The notes under the pieces are model-generated. The model did not search any database. It saw only the letters and a list, made by a program, of their open reading frames with translations, and was not told the origin of the DNA. 64,000 nt of DNA from Modestobacter sp. VKM Ac-2986 (GTDB lineage Bacteria; Actinomycetota; Actinomycetes; Mycobacteriales; Geodermatophilaceae). The position numbers and the translations under genes are program-made. Below are positions 55,257 through 63,279 of the stretch, in pieces. Position 1 is the stretch's first letter, and every line of letters starts with the position of its first letter. The stretch covers positions 186,001-250,000 of the forward strand of contig NZ_JAPVBH010000004.1 in assembly GCF_026967795.1 (NCBI RefSeq). The letters run 5' to 3'.

Positions 55257-56735
55257 TCAGTGGCGGGGTCGTCCGGCGCCGGGGAGGGTGAGGACGGCCT
55301 CGGTGCCCGGTCCGCTGGCCGGTGGGCCCATCTCCAGCGAGCCGTGCAGCTCGCTGGTGACCAGCGTCCGCACGATCTGCAGGCCCAGGCCCGTGCTGGC
55401 GGCCGGGTCGAAGCCCGCGGGCAGCCCCCGGCCGTCGTCGTGCACCCGGACGACCAGGTCGTCGCCGTCCCGCTCGGCGCCCAGCAGGATCGTGCCCGGC
55501 TCCCCCTCGGGGAAGGCGTGCAGGGCGGCGTTCTGCAACAGCTCGGTCACCGCCATCACCAGCGGGGTCGCCACCGCCGCCGACAGCTCGCCGAACGCGC
55601 CGCTGCGGGTGAACCGGGCCGGGCGGCCGACCGCCGTCACGTCGCCGAGCATCGGCAGCACCTGGTCCAGCACGTCGTCGACGTCCACGACGTCCTCGCG
55701 GCTGCCGGCCAGCGTCTCGTGCACGACGGCGATCGAGGCCACCCGGCGCACCGACTCCTCCAGCGCGGCCCGGGCGGCGGGCTCGGTCATCCGGCGGGCC
55801 TGCAGCCGCAGCAGCGCCGCGACCGTCTGCAGGTTGTTCTTCACCCGGTGGTGGATCTCCCGGATGGTGGCGTCCTTGGTCATCAGCGCCCGGTCGCGCC
55901 GGCGCACGTCGGTCACGTCGCGCACCAGCACCAGCGCACCGGCCTCGCCACCGGGGGCCTGCAGCGGCAGCGCGCGGACCAGCATCGTGGCGGCGTCGTT
56001 CTCGACGTCCATCGGGTCGGGGAAGCGCCCGGCGACCGCGGCGGCGATGCTGGCCGCCACCGCCTCCCCCGCCACCTGCTCAGCCGACACCGCCCGGGTC
56101 ACCTCACCGAGGCCGGAGCCCACGACGTCGCCGGTGACCCCCATCCGGCGGTAGGCCGACAGCGCGTTGGGGCTGGCGTAGACGACCGTCCCCGCGGCGT
56201 CGAGCCGGACCAGCCCGTCGCCCACCCGCGGGCTCATCTCCGCGTCCTCGAGCATGCGTGGCGGGAACGTGCCGGCGGCGACCATCAGCGACAGGTCGGC
56301 GGCGATGTCGAGGTAGGTGAGCTCGAGCGCCGACGGCGACCGGGTCGCGGCCAGGTTGGTGTCCTTGGCCAGGACCGCGACCACCGCACCGTCGTGCCGG
56401 ACCGGGATGACCTCACGCCGCCGGGGGAAGGTGCCCGACCAGTCGGGGTCGCCCTCGGTGATCGGCCGGCCCTCGCGCTGGGCCAGCAGCAGCGACTCGG
56501 CCACGGGGCCGGTGACCTCGCTGCCGATGAGGTCCTCCGGCTGGCTGGTGGGCGCCGTCAGCGGCCGCACCTGGGCCACGCACCACCAGGCGCCGCTGGC
56601 CAGCGGCACCCAGAGCGTGAGGTCGGCGAAGGCCAGGTCGGCCAGCAGCTGCCAGTCGGCCACCAGCCGGCGCGCGTGGTCGACCTGCGACGGGCTCGCC
56701 GACCCGCGGGTGAGACGTTCCGACAGGCTGCTCAT
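55257..56735 (-). CDS. pdtaS: Sensor histidine kinase PdtaS
   Basis: A soluble 492-residue kinase. The N-terminal GAF-like domain spans about 1-155 and a PAS domain about 170-280 (DGLVRLDAAGTVVYASPNAL). The HisKA_2 phosphoacceptor is TIREIHHRVKNNLQTVAALL (His295/His296). The HATPase domain (about 385-490) has VTELLQNAALHAFPEG, VRVHDDGRGLPAGFD and STGLGLQIVRTLV. PdtaS signals to PdtaR, an ANTAR RNA-binding response regulator, not encoded in this window. A TAGGCT box lies 10 bases upstream of the ATG. Synteny with M. tuberculosis supports the name. Confidence 0.95.
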   Translation of the reverse strand: MSSLSERLTRGSASPSQVDHARRLVADWQLLADLAFADLTLWVPLASGAWWCVAQVRPLTAPTSQPEDLIGSEVTGPVAESLLLAQREGRPITEGDPDWSGTFPRRREVIPVRHDGAVVAVLAKDTNLAATRSPSALELTYLDIAADLSLMVAAGTFPPRMLEDAEMSPRVGDGLVRLDAAGTVVYASPNALSAYRRMGVTGDVVGSGLGEVTRAVSAEQVAGEAVAASIAAAVAGRFPDPMDVENDAATMLVRALPLQAPGGEAGALVLVRDVTDVRRRDRALMTKDATIREIHHRVKNNLQTVAALLRLQARRMTEPAARAALEESVRRVASIAVVHETLAGSREDVVDVDDVLDQVLPMLGDVTAVGRPARFTRSGAFGELSAAVATPLVMAVTELLQNAALHAFPEGEPGTILLGAERDGDDLVVRVHDDGRGLPAGFDPAASTGLGLQIVRTLVTSELHGSLEMGPPASGPGTEAVLTLPGAGRPRH

Positions 56736-56745
56736 GGTGCCGGAG

Positions 56746-56751
56746 AGCCTA
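56746..56751 (-). promoter_or_regulatory. Candidate -10 box of pdtaS
   Basis: TAGGCT on the minus strand, 10 bases before the ATG of pdtaS, giving a leader of at most a few bases. Confidence 0.45.
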
Positions 56752-56824
56752 CGGGAGGGACTTCCTCGCCCTCCTCCCCTCGCAGGATCGGGCGGGCCCC
56801 TGCGACGAGGCCGGGAACGGCTCC

Positions 56825-56830
56825 TACCCT
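56825..56830 (+). promoter_or_regulatory. Leaderless -10 box of the GNAT gene
   Basis: TACCCT followed by 6 bases and the GTG at 56837. Confidence 0.4.
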
Positions 56831-56836
56831 GCGCTG

Positions 56837-57319
56837 GTGTTGACGATCGACCACGCCGTCCCGGCGGACTTCCCGCGCATCGCCGAGCTCACCGTGGGCG
56901 TCTACGAGGGCGAGGACCTGGTCTCCCCCGAGTACGTGCCCCAGCTCGCCGACGTGGCCGGCCGGGCCGACCGCGCGGAGCTGCTGGTCGCCCGGGACGC
57001 GACCGGGCGGATCGTGGGCAGCGTGGCGCTGGTGCTGGCCGGGGACTTCGGCGAGGTCACCCGGTCGCCGGACGAGGCGGCGTTCCGGATGCTGGCCGTG
57101 GACGCCGACGTGCGGGGCCGGGGTGTGGGTGAGGCGCTGGTGCGCACCTGCCTGGACCGTGCCCGCGCCGCGGGCCTGGCGTGGATGGTGCTGTCGACCG
57201 GGGAGCGGATGACCGCCGCGCACCGGCTGTACGAGCGGCTGGGCTTCCAGCGGCTCCCGGAGCGGGACTGGGCCCCGCGCCCCGGTGTCGACCTCCGCGT
57301 CTACGCCCTGGCGCTCTAG
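56837..57319 (+). CDS. GNAT family N-acetyltransferase
   Basis: A 160-residue acetyltransferase: LTIDHAVPADFPRIAELTV, the acetyl-CoA loop MLAVDADVRGRGVGEALVRT, and the C-terminal AAHRLYERLGFQRLPERDW. The substrate is not predictable. GTG 56837 follows a TACCCT box. It is divergent from pdtaS and convergent with the biotinyl carrier gene. Confidence 0.92.
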   Translation: MLTIDHAVPADFPRIAELTVGVYEGEDLVSPEYVPQLADVAGRADRAELLVARDATGRIVGSVALVLAGDFGEVTRSPDEAAFRMLAVDADVRGRGVGEALVRTCLDRARAAGLAWMVLSTGERMTAAHRLYERLGFQRLPERDWAPRPGVDLRVYALAL

Positions 57320-57349
57320 TCGGAAGTTCCCGTTGTCCTGCTGCAGTCA

Positions 57350-57407
57350 GGCCCCGTTCGGAGGCTCACCCCGAGCCTGCGAGGGGTGAGGGGAACGGGG
57401 TCCTTCC
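57350..57407. repeat. 3'-end hairpin repeat, copy 5 (bidirectional terminator)
   Basis: Arms GGCCCCGTTC (57350-57359) and GAACGGGGTCC (57393-57403). The inner stem CTCACCCCGAGC pairs partly with GAGGGGTGAG. It ends TCCTTCC at the stop of the minus-strand biotinyl carrier gene, between convergent genes. Confidence 0.75.
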
Positions 57408-57629
57408 TCAGTGCTGGACGGTGGCGATGAGGTCGCCCTCCTGGAGGACCTCGCCCTCGGTGACGTGCAGCTCCGCGATGGTGCCGGCCCGCTCGGTGAG
57501 CACCGGGATCTCCATCTTCATCGACTCGAGGATCACCAGCGTGTCGCCTGCGGCGACCTCGGTGCCGGGAGCCACGAGCACCGTCACCACGCTGGAGACC
57601 ATCTCGGCGTGGATCTCCTCGACCGCCAC
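57408..57629 (-). CDS. Stand-alone biotin/lipoyl-attachment domain protein (TB7.3-like)
   Basis: A 73-residue single-domain carrier. VAVEEIHAEMVSSVVTVLV begins the barrel, and the modified Lys lies in the canonical LVILESMKMEIPVL, the sequence recognised by biotin ligase. It matches the mycobacterial biotinylated protein TB7.3 in size and location (between pdtaS and the sigma/anti-sigma genes). It would carry carboxybiotin for an acyl-CoA carboxylase, but its partner is not known. GTG 57629 has GGAGGAGG about 6 bases upstream. A degenerate carboxylase gene lies just upstream. Confidence 0.94.
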   Translation of the reverse strand: MAVEEIHAEMVSSVVTVLVAPGTEVAAGDTLVILESMKMEIPVLTERAGTIAELHVTEGEVLQEGDLIATVQH

Positions 57630-57728
57630 CGGTTGCCTCCTCCGCGCCTCGACCCGCCGGGGCCGGCGGAGTGCACATGAAAGCACGCACCCCGCACCGG
57701 ACACGTCCGGCCCCGCGCGGGGCGGCCG

Positions 57729-58811
57729 TCAGCAGCCGTCGGGCACGAGCGCACCGGCGATCCGGTGCAGGACACCGCAGACCGCTGCCCCGTCGTGCGG
57801 GACGCCGGTCTCCGGCAGGCCGGTGAGCACGTCGGTGGCCGCGCTCGCCGCCCGGGCGGGACTCGGTCCCGCGGCGCTCACGGTGGCCAGCAGGGCGTCG
57901 TACCAGCCGTCGAGCCGGTCACCGGGCTCGTAGCCGCTGTCGGCGACGACCTCGGGGCCCAGCAGCGGACGGCGTCCGACGCGGGCGCGGATGTCGGGCA
58001 GCCGCCCGGTGACCCGCCCGGCCGTGCCGGGCGGGAGGGTGGACCGCAGCTGCACGGCGACGGCGGCCCGCGGGGTGCCCGGCAGGACCGTCGGCTCACC
58101 GGGCCGGCCGGAGGCGCTGCGCAGCGCCAGCTCCACGGCGTCGACGCCGTGGGCGCGCTCCAGCACCGCCATGTCCAGGGAGAAGCCGGCCGCGACCTCG
58201 GCCAGCTCGCCGTCGGGGTCGATGCCCACGGTGACCAGCCCGCGCCAGCCGATCTCGGGCAGCCGCCGGGCGGCCGCCGGCAGCGGCCCGAGCCCGTCGG
58301 TGGGGGTCCAGGAGACCCGCGGGGTGCCGCCGGCGCGGTCCCGCAGCACCGGGGTGACGTGGTGCAGCCCGGCGGCGGTCACCCAGGCGAGGAACCCGCG
58401 CTCGCTGGCCGGCTCCACGCCGTCCCCACCGAGCCGCTCCAGGACGTCGGCGGGCGGGCCGACCCAGGTGAGCCCGGCGTCGGCCACCGCGGCCGCCAGG
58501 CGGGCACTGCCGGCCAGCGCGGGCGGCACCGGCAGGACGGCGTCCACGCGGGTGCGCCGGGCGGCCTCGACCAGCCGGCGGACGTCGAGGTAGGACTCGG
58601 TGGCCGGCGCGGGCCCCAGCAGGACCGACTCGTCGGCCAGCCGCACGTGCCGGGCGTCCCGCTCGGGCTCGGAGTAGACGGCCACGGCCTTCACACCCAG
58701 CCGCCCACAGGCGCGGATCACCGCACAGGCCATCGGCCCCCGGCCGGCCACCAGCACGCTCTCGACTGCCTGGACCACGTCGTCCCCCTCTTCCCCACCG
58801 ACGCCCGTCAT
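57729..58811 (-). CDS. Degenerate biotin carboxylase-like protein lacking the ATP-grasp core
   Basis: A 360-residue protein. Residues 15-125 match the biotin carboxylase N-terminal domain (VLVAGRGPMACAVIRACGRL, VAVYSEPERDARHVRLADES, TESYLDVRRLVEAARRT, LTWVGPPADVLERLG). The last 75 residues match its C-terminal domain (VADSGYEPGDRLDGWYDALL). The middle is eroded: there is no glycine-rich ATP loop, and where real enzymes have EMNxRLQVEHxVTE this one reads AEVAAGFSLDMAVLERAHG. It should not bind ATP or make carboxybiotin. It precedes the biotinyl carrier by 99 bases on the same strand. ATG 58811 was used; GTG 58778 (VVQAVESVLVAG) is an alternative. Confidence 0.82.
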   Translation of the reverse strand: MTGVGGEEGDDVVQAVESVLVAGRGPMACAVIRACGRLGVKAVAVYSEPERDARHVRLADESVLLGPAPATESYLDVRRLVEAARRTRVDAVLPVPPALAGSARLAAAVADAGLTWVGPPADVLERLGGDGVEPASERGFLAWVTAAGLHHVTPVLRDRAGGTPRVSWTPTDGLGPLPAAARRLPEIGWRGLVTVGIDPDGELAEVAAGFSLDMAVLERAHGVDAVELALRSASGRPGEPTVLPGTPRAAVAVQLRSTLPPGTAGRVTGRLPDIRARVGRRPLLGPEVVADSGYEPGDRLDGWYDALLATVSAAGPSPARAASAATDVLTGLPETGVPHDGAAVCGVLHRIAGALVPDGC

Positions 58812-59016
58812 CCTCCCCCAGCCGCCCGGACGGGGGCGCGGCGGCACGGGCAGCGGGGGCACCGGCCCCGGCGCACCACCGCCGGGCGACCGACCCACCC
58901 GTGAGACCCTTGGCAGGTCAACCGGGCCGTTGCCGGGGCGCGCGAGCGCCTCCAGCGGCCGTCGATCAGCTCCCGGGCCGGAGGGTCCGCGGGCGACTGA
59001 GGAGAGGAGGGCAGCG

Positions 59017-59091
59017 ATGTCCAAGCGTGGACGCAAGCGGCGCGCCCGCAAGAAGAGCGGCGCCAACCACGGCAAGCGCCCCAACGCCTGA
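59017..59091 (+). CDS. 50S ribosomal protein bL37 (24 residues)
   Basis: A 24-codon gene: MSKRGRKRRARKKSG, then ANHGKRPNA. Tiny, extremely basic proteins of this sequence are ribosomal protein bL37 of actinobacteria (seen in mycobacterial 50S structures). It has a strong GGAGAGGAGG site 6 bases before the ATG and a perfect 12-bp terminator after the stop. It is too short for most gene finders. It is convergent with rsrA. Confidence 0.92.
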   Translation: MSKRGRKRRARKKSGANHGKRPNA

Positions 59092-59097
59092 ACGCAC

Positions 59098-59144
59098 GAG
59101 CCCCCCTGCACCGACCCGCCATCGGCGGTGGAGCAGGGGGGCTC
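59098..59144. terminator. Bidirectional terminator between bL37 and rsrA
   Basis: A perfect 12-bp stem GAGCCCCCCTGC (59098-59109) / GCAGGGGGGCTC (59133-59144) with a 23-base loop containing a weaker inner stem. Confidence 0.8.
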
Positions 59145-59157
59145 AGGTGTGCTCGGC

Positions 59158-59508
59158 TCAGGCGGTCGGGTGCTCCGCCGGGATCGTGAAGGTCTCGATG
59201 CTGGTCTGCTCGACCCGCACCTGGGTGCCGTCCTCGTCGACGGAGACGGTGGTCAGCTGGACCTTGATCCGGTCGCGCAGGCCCACCGGCGTCGGGTCGC
59301 CGCCGCAGCGACGCCGCACCAGCGCCTTGAACTCCTGCTCGATGCCGAACTGCCGCAGGCACGGCGAGCAGTCCTCGAGGTGCTCGGCGATGACCGCCCG
59401 GCGCTCGGGCTGGGTCTCGTTGTCCAGGAACTCGAAGACGTGGGACAGGACGTCGTCACACGAGGTGATCTCGCCGTCCGCGTGCAGGTCGTGAGCGTCG
59501 TTGCCCAT
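59158..59508 (-). CDS. rsrA: Mycothiol-system anti-sigma-R factor (RsrA/RshA)
   Basis: A zinc-dependent redox-sensitive anti-sigma factor of 116 residues that holds SigR until thiol oxidation releases it. The ZAS motif reads AEHLEDCSPCLRQF (His43, Cys47, Cys50), with a further Cys17 that can form the trigger disulfide. The N-terminal helix CDDVLSHVFEFLDNE contacts the sigma factor. Its ATG overlaps the sigR stop by one base (TGATG), ensuring coupled synthesis. Confidence 0.95.
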   Translation of the reverse strand: MGNDAHDLHADGEITSCDDVLSHVFEFLDNETQPERRAVIAEHLEDCSPCLRQFGIEQEFKALVRRRCGGDPTPVGLRDRIKVQLTTVSVDEDGTQVRVEQTSIETFTIPAEHPTA

Positions 59509-60209
59509 CAGTGCGTCGCCTCTTCCGCAGCCCCGGCACGGACGAAGCCGCGCTCCCGGGCGTAGTCGGCCAGCAGCTTCTGCAGACCGCGACGACCGCG
59601 GTGCAGGCGGGACATCACCGTGCCGATGGGCGTGCCCATGATCTCGGCGATCTCCTTGTAGGCGAACCCCTCGACGTCGGCGAGGTAGACCGCCAGGCGG
59701 AAGTCCTCCGGCAGCTGCTGGAGGGCCTCCTTGATGTCGGAGTCGGGCAGGTGGTCCAGCGCCTCGATCTCCGCCGACCGCAGCCCGCTGGAGGTGTGCT
59801 CCTCCGCGGCGTACAGCTGCCAGTCCTGCACCTGCTCGGTGGGGTACTGCTGCGGCTGGCGCTGCTTCTTGCGGTAGCTGTTGATGTAGGTGTTCGTCAG
59901 GATCCGGTACAGCCAGGCCTTGAGGTTCGTGCCCTCGGCGAACTGGTGGAACGCGGAGTAGGCCTTGACGAACGTCTCCTGCACCAGGTCCTCGGCGTCG
60001 GAGGGGTTGCGGGTCATCCGCAGCGCCGCCGGGTAGAGCTGGTCCAGGTAGGGCAGCGCGTCGCGCTCGAACCGGGCGTCGCGCTGGGCGCGGGTCTCGG
60101 CGAGCTCGCTGCGGCTGCCGTCCGCGCGCGCCTCGGGCGTCGGCTCGGGGGTCTGCTCGGTCAGCGCCGCCGTGGTGGCGGGGCTGTCGACTGCGGGCTC
60201 GTCAGGCAC
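59508..60209 (-). CDS. sigR: ECF sigma factor SigR/SigH
   Basis: An RNA polymerase sigma factor for the thiol-oxidation response. The 233-residue form starts [15 protein letters not shown]. Region 2 is [20 protein letters not shown] and region 4 is [20 protein letters not shown] with [15 protein letters not shown]. The GTG at 60209 has AGAGAGGA 6 bases upstream. The frame continues without stop upstream, with in-frame GTGs at 60248 (8 bases after a TAGGAT box at 60257-60262) and 60353 (just after a SigR-type promoter), which would add 13 and 48 residues. S. coelicolor SigR makes a longer, unstable form in a similar way. Confidence 0.95.
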   Translation of the reverse strand: MPDEPAVDSPATTAALTEQTPEPTPEARADGSRSELAETRAQRDARFERDALPYLDQLYPAALRMTRNPSDAEDLVQETFVKAYSAFHQFAEGTNLKAWLYRILTNTYINSYRKKQRQPQQYPTEQVQDWQLYAAEEHTSSGLRSAEIEALDHLPDSDIKEALQQLPEDFRLAVYLADVEGFAYKEIAEIMGTPIGTVMSRLHRGRRGLQKLLADYARERGFVRAGAAEEATH

Positions 60210-60256
60210 CGACCGTCCTCTCTGCGGCGCCCGGGAACGGACGACCACGTCGGTCG

Positions 60257-60262
60257 ATCCTA
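60257..60262 (-). promoter_or_regulatory. Candidate housekeeping -10 of sigR (proximal promoter)
   Basis: TAGGAT on the minus strand, 8 bases before an in-frame GTG at 60248 and about 48 bases before the ribosome-site-linked GTG at 60209. Confidence 0.4.
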
Positions 60263-60362
60263 GCCGGGTGCGGCCGGGTCGGCCGGGGGGACGGCGGACG
60301 GGTGCCGACCCGCGCGCTGTGCGCGCCGGTGCGCCCGGGACTGTGCTGCTCACGGTCGGTGC

Positions 60363-60388
60363 AACGGCACCTGCCCGGGGTCGATTCC
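60363..60388 (-). promoter_or_regulatory. SigR-type promoter of sigR (GGAAT-N18-GTT)
   Basis: On the minus strand GGAAT (60384-60388), exactly 18 bases, then GTT (60363-60365). This matches the SigR/SigH consensus GGAAT-N18/19-GTT. The predicted start of transcription, about 6-8 bases on, falls just before an in-frame GTG at 60353. It supports autoregulation of sigR-rsrA. Confidence 0.75.
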
Positions 60389-60431
60389 CCGATCCGGCCG
60401 GTTCGTGTCCCACCCGCCCCGGCCGGGGTCC

Positions 60432-60437
60432 TAGGCT
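60432..60437 (+). promoter_or_regulatory. Leaderless -10 box of the YbaK gene
   Basis: TAGGCT followed by 8 bases and the GTG at 60446. Confidence 0.45.
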
Positions 60438-60445
60438 GCTGCGCC

Positions 60446-60922
60446 GTGGCGGCGACACCTGCGGTACGGGCGTTGGAGAAGGCCGGGGTGACCTGCTCCG
60501 TGCACGAGTACGACCCGGCCGACGGCGCCGACGGGCACGGCTACGGGGAGGTGGCCGCCGCAGCGCTGGGCGTCGACCCGGCGCGGGTGTTCAAGACCCT
60601 GGTGACCCGGGTCGACGGCGCGCTCACCGTCGCCGTCGTGCCGGTGAGCGGGTCGCTGGACCTCAAGGCGTTCGCCGCCGCGGCGGGCGGGCGGAAGGCG
60701 GCGATGGCCGAGCCCGCCGACGCCGAGCGGGCCACCGGCTACGTGCGCGGCGGGATCAGCCCGTTGGGACAGCGCAAGGCGCTGCCCACCGTGGTCGACG
60801 ACAGCGCGCTGGCGCTGGAGACCGTGCTGGTCAGCGCCGGCCGCCGCGGCCTGCAGGTGGAGCTGGCCCCGGCCGACCTGGTCCGGCTCACCCGCGCCCG
60901 CACCGCCCCGATCGCCCGCTGA
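60446..60922 (+). CDS. YbaK/EbsC family Cys-tRNA(Pro) deacylase
   Basis: Hydrolyses Cys mischarged on tRNA-Pro. The 158-residue product has [20 protein letters not shown], the family Lys in [25 protein letters not shown], and [20 protein letters not shown] (the GGxSPxGxKK-like site). GTG 60446 ([14 protein letters not shown]) follows a TAGGCT box; the longer upstream frame is not supported. It is divergent from sigR. Confidence 0.93.
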   Translation: MAATPAVRALEKAGVTCSVHEYDPADGADGHGYGEVAAAALGVDPARVFKTLVTRVDGALTVAVVPVSGSLDLKAFAAAAGGRKAAMAEPADAERATGYVRGGISPLGQRKALPTVVDDSALALETVLVSAGRRGLQVELAPADLVRLTRARTAPIAR

Positions 60923-60991
60923 ACCACCGCGGGACGCAGCTGCCCCGTCCTGGCGGTGTCAGGGAGTCGGGCAGGCGACGCAGGCCCCCGG

Positions 60992-62530
60992 TCAGCCCGC
61001 AGCGCTGGCGTAGGGGGTGAGCAGCTGGTCGACCGGGGCGAAGTCGTCGGTGAGGACGCCGGCGTCCCCGACGAACGCGGTCAGCTCCTCCCCCGCAGCG
61101 ACCTGCCAGGCCAGCCCGCGGTCAGCCATCGCCGCGGCGATCGAGTCGGCGGGCAGCGGGCGCCGGGACGCCACGGCGACGACGTTGCCGCCGTCCTCCC
61201 CGGCCAGCACCGGTGCCCGCGCCAGCAGCAGCACCTCGGGGAACACCGACCGCAGGGTGGCGAGCTCGGCGCGCACGAAGTCCAGCGGCGGGTGGTCGAT
61301 GAGGTTGACCGCGTAGACGCCGTCGTCGGCGAGCGTCCGGTCGACCAGCTCCAGCGCCTCGGAGGTGGTCAGCTGCCACGGCACCGAGAGGCCACCGAAG
61401 GCATCGCCCACCACCAGGTCGCGCGCCCCGGCCGGCTCGGACCCCAACGCCACCCGGGCGTCACCGACCGACACCTCCAGCTCGGGTGAGGTGCGCAGCC
61501 CCAGCTCCTGCTCGTCGACCTCGACGACCCCGGGGTCGACCTCCAGCACCCGGCTGACCGTGCCCGGCCGCACCTCGGCCAGGTACCGCGGCAGCGTCGC
61601 GCCGCCGCCACCGACGTGCAGCGCCGACAGCGGGGCGCCCGCTGGAGCCGTCGCGTCGGTGACCGAGGCGATGGCCTGGACGTACTCGAACTCCAGGTAC
61701 GTCGGGTCGGCGAGGTCGACGTAGGAGTGACGGAGGGTGTCCAGCACCAGCACCCGGCCGCTGTCGCGCTCGGGGTCGGCCACCACCCGCGCGCAGTGGT
61801 AGGAGGTCTCCCGCTCGCACGGGGTCGGGGCGACCGCGGCCAGCAGCGGCATGGCCACCGCCAGCACGAGCAGGCCGACCGGCAGCCGCGCGGTGACCCC
61901 GGGCGCGCTGCGGCGCAGCAGCACCGCCAGGGCCAGCCCGACCAGCACCACCAGGATCCCGGTGCCGACCAGGATCACGCTGCTGGGCAGCACCGCGACC
62001 AGCAGGAAGCCGGTCGCGAACGTGGCCACGATGCCGCCGAGGGTGCCGATGCCCGACAGCCGGCCGACCACCGACCCGGTCTCGGCGAGGCTGCCCAGCT
62101 GCAGGGCCACCACCATCGGCGGCACGGCCGACAGCAGCGCCGCCGGGACGACGACCGCGACCGCGGCCAGCAGCAGGACGTTGCCCGCCGCGGCGCCGGT
62201 GAGCAGCTCGCCGGCGAACCGCACCAGCGGCAGGACCGCGACCACCAGCGCGCCACCGGCGACCAGCAGCGGGGCGATCAGCCGGCGCGGGTCGGTGCGG
62301 TCGGCCGCGGCACCGCCGGCCCAGGCGCCGATCGCGATGGCGGCCAGCGCGAACCCGATGATCGCGGTGTTGGTCTGCAGGGTGATGCCGACGTAGGGGG
62401 CGATCAGCCGCAGCCCCACCACCTCGAGCACCAGCACCGCGCCCGAGGACAGGAAGGTGACCACGGCGGCGATCCAGTCCGGCAGCGCCCGGGAGGCAGT
62501 GGGCGCGTCCGGCGGTGTCGTGCTCGCCAC
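60992..62530 (-). CDS. Membrane-fused spermidine synthase-like protein
   Basis: A 512-residue protein. Residues 20-250 form about eight membrane helices (WIAAVVTFLSSGAVLVLEVV, RLIAPYVGITLQTNTAIIG). The C-terminal half (about 280-500) is a spermidine synthase/methyltransferase fold: YVDLADPTYLEFEYVQAIAS, the nucleotide loop LHVGGGGATLPRYLAEVRPG, VLEVDPGVVEVDEQELGL and DLVVGDAFGGLSVPWQLTT. Whether it transfers aminopropyl or methyl groups is unknown. GTG 62530 starts 3 bases from the SRAP stop; the open frame reaches far upstream through SRAP without meaning. Confidence 0.88.
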   Translation of the reverse strand: MASTTPPDAPTASRALPDWIAAVVTFLSSGAVLVLEVVGLRLIAPYVGITLQTNTAIIGFALAAIAIGAWAGGAAADRTDPRRLIAPLLVAGGALVVAVLPLVRFAGELLTGAAAGNVLLLAAVAVVVPAALLSAVPPMVVALQLGSLAETGSVVGRLSGIGTLGGIVATFATGFLLVAVLPSSVILVGTGILVVLVGLALAVLLRRSAPGVTARLPVGLLVLAVAMPLLAAVAPTPCERETSYHCARVVADPERDSGRVLVLDTLRHSYVDLADPTYLEFEYVQAIASVTDATAPAGAPLSALHVGGGGATLPRYLAEVRPGTVSRVLEVDPGVVEVDEQELGLRTSPELEVSVGDARVALGSEPAGARDLVVGDAFGGLSVPWQLTTSEALELVDRTLADDGVYAVNLIDHPPLDFVRAELATLRSVFPEVLLLARAPVLAGEDGGNVVAVASRRPLPADSIAAAMADRGLAWQVAAGEELTAFVGDAGVLTDDFAPVDQLLTPYASAAG

Positions 62531-62532
62531 GG

Positions 62533-63279
62533 TCAGAAGAGAGCCGGCTGGTCGGCCGGCTCGCTGACCTGCTCCTGGCGGGCGGTGAGCTGCGGCCCGT
62601 TGTTCGCCACGTTGCCCACGGCGGCACCCACCGGCCGGATCTCCAGCCGTTCGACGTACTCCGGTGGCGTCGGTGCCGCCACCTCCGTGACGTCCTGCCG
62701 GGCGGGGTCGAGCCAGTCCGCCCACCGGTCGCGGGGCAGCACCAGCGGCATCCGCGGGTGCACCTCGGCCAGCGCGCCCACGGCGGGGGCGGTCACCACG
62801 GTGCAGGTGTACAACCGGTCCTCCCCGCGGCCCCAGACCTCCCAGAGGCCGGCGAAGGCCAGTCCGCTGCCGTCCTGCGGCGTCACGAAGTACGGCTGCT
62901 TGCCCGGGGCGTCCTGCCGGGGCGCCCACTCGTACCAGCCGTCGGCCGGGACCAGGCAGCGGCGGCTGGCCGCGGCGGTGCGGAAGGCGGGCTTCTCGGT
63001 CAGCGACTCGACCCGGGCGTTGAGCATCCGGTTGCCGATCGAGGCGTCCTTGGCCCAGGAGGGCACCAGGCCCCAGCGCACGACCCGCAGCTCGCGGTGC
63101 CCACCGCCGGTGAGCGCCCCCTCGGCGTCCCGCTCCCGCGCGTGCCGGACCACGTACACGCTCTTGGTGGGCGCCACGTTGTGGTCGGCCGGCAGCGGCG
63201 CCTGCCCCTCGGCGGCGACCGCCTCGAACTCGACCACCAGGTCCTCCGGACGGCGGCTGGCGGCGTACCGACCACACAT
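62533..63279 (-). CDS. SOS response-associated peptidase / HMCES-type SRAP protein
   Basis: A SRAP protein (YedK family) that cross-links to abasic sites in single-stranded DNA to shield them. The 248-residue product begins MCGRYAASRRPEDLVVEF, with catalytic Cys2 at the mature N-terminus. Conserved are HNVAPTKSVYVVR, VVRWGLVPSWAKD, NARVESLTEKPAFR, RCLVPADGWYEWAP and the catalytic His in EVHPRMPLVLP. The ATG 63279 with GGGGAGGAGCC upstream fixes Cys2, which is required. It is probably cotranscribed with the downstream membrane synthase. Confidence 0.95.
   Translation of the reverse strand: MCGRYAASRRPEDLVVEFEAVAAEGQAPLPADHNVAPTKSVYVVRHARERDAEGALTGGGHRELRVVRWGLVPSWAKDASIGNRMLNARVESLTEKPAFRTAAASRRCLVPADGWYEWAPRQDAPGKQPYFVTPQDGSGLAFAGLWEVWGRGEDRLYTCTVVTAPAVGALAEVHPRMPLVLPRDRWADWLDPARQDVTEVAAPTPPEYVERLEIRPVGAAVGNVANNGPQLTARQEQVSEPADQPALF

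Noticed and set aside
57729-58811. Calling the carboxylase-like gene a pseudogene
   Set aside because: There is no frameshift or internal stop, and codon use is normal for this genome. The catalytic core is lost but the frame is maintained, so I treat it as a gene.
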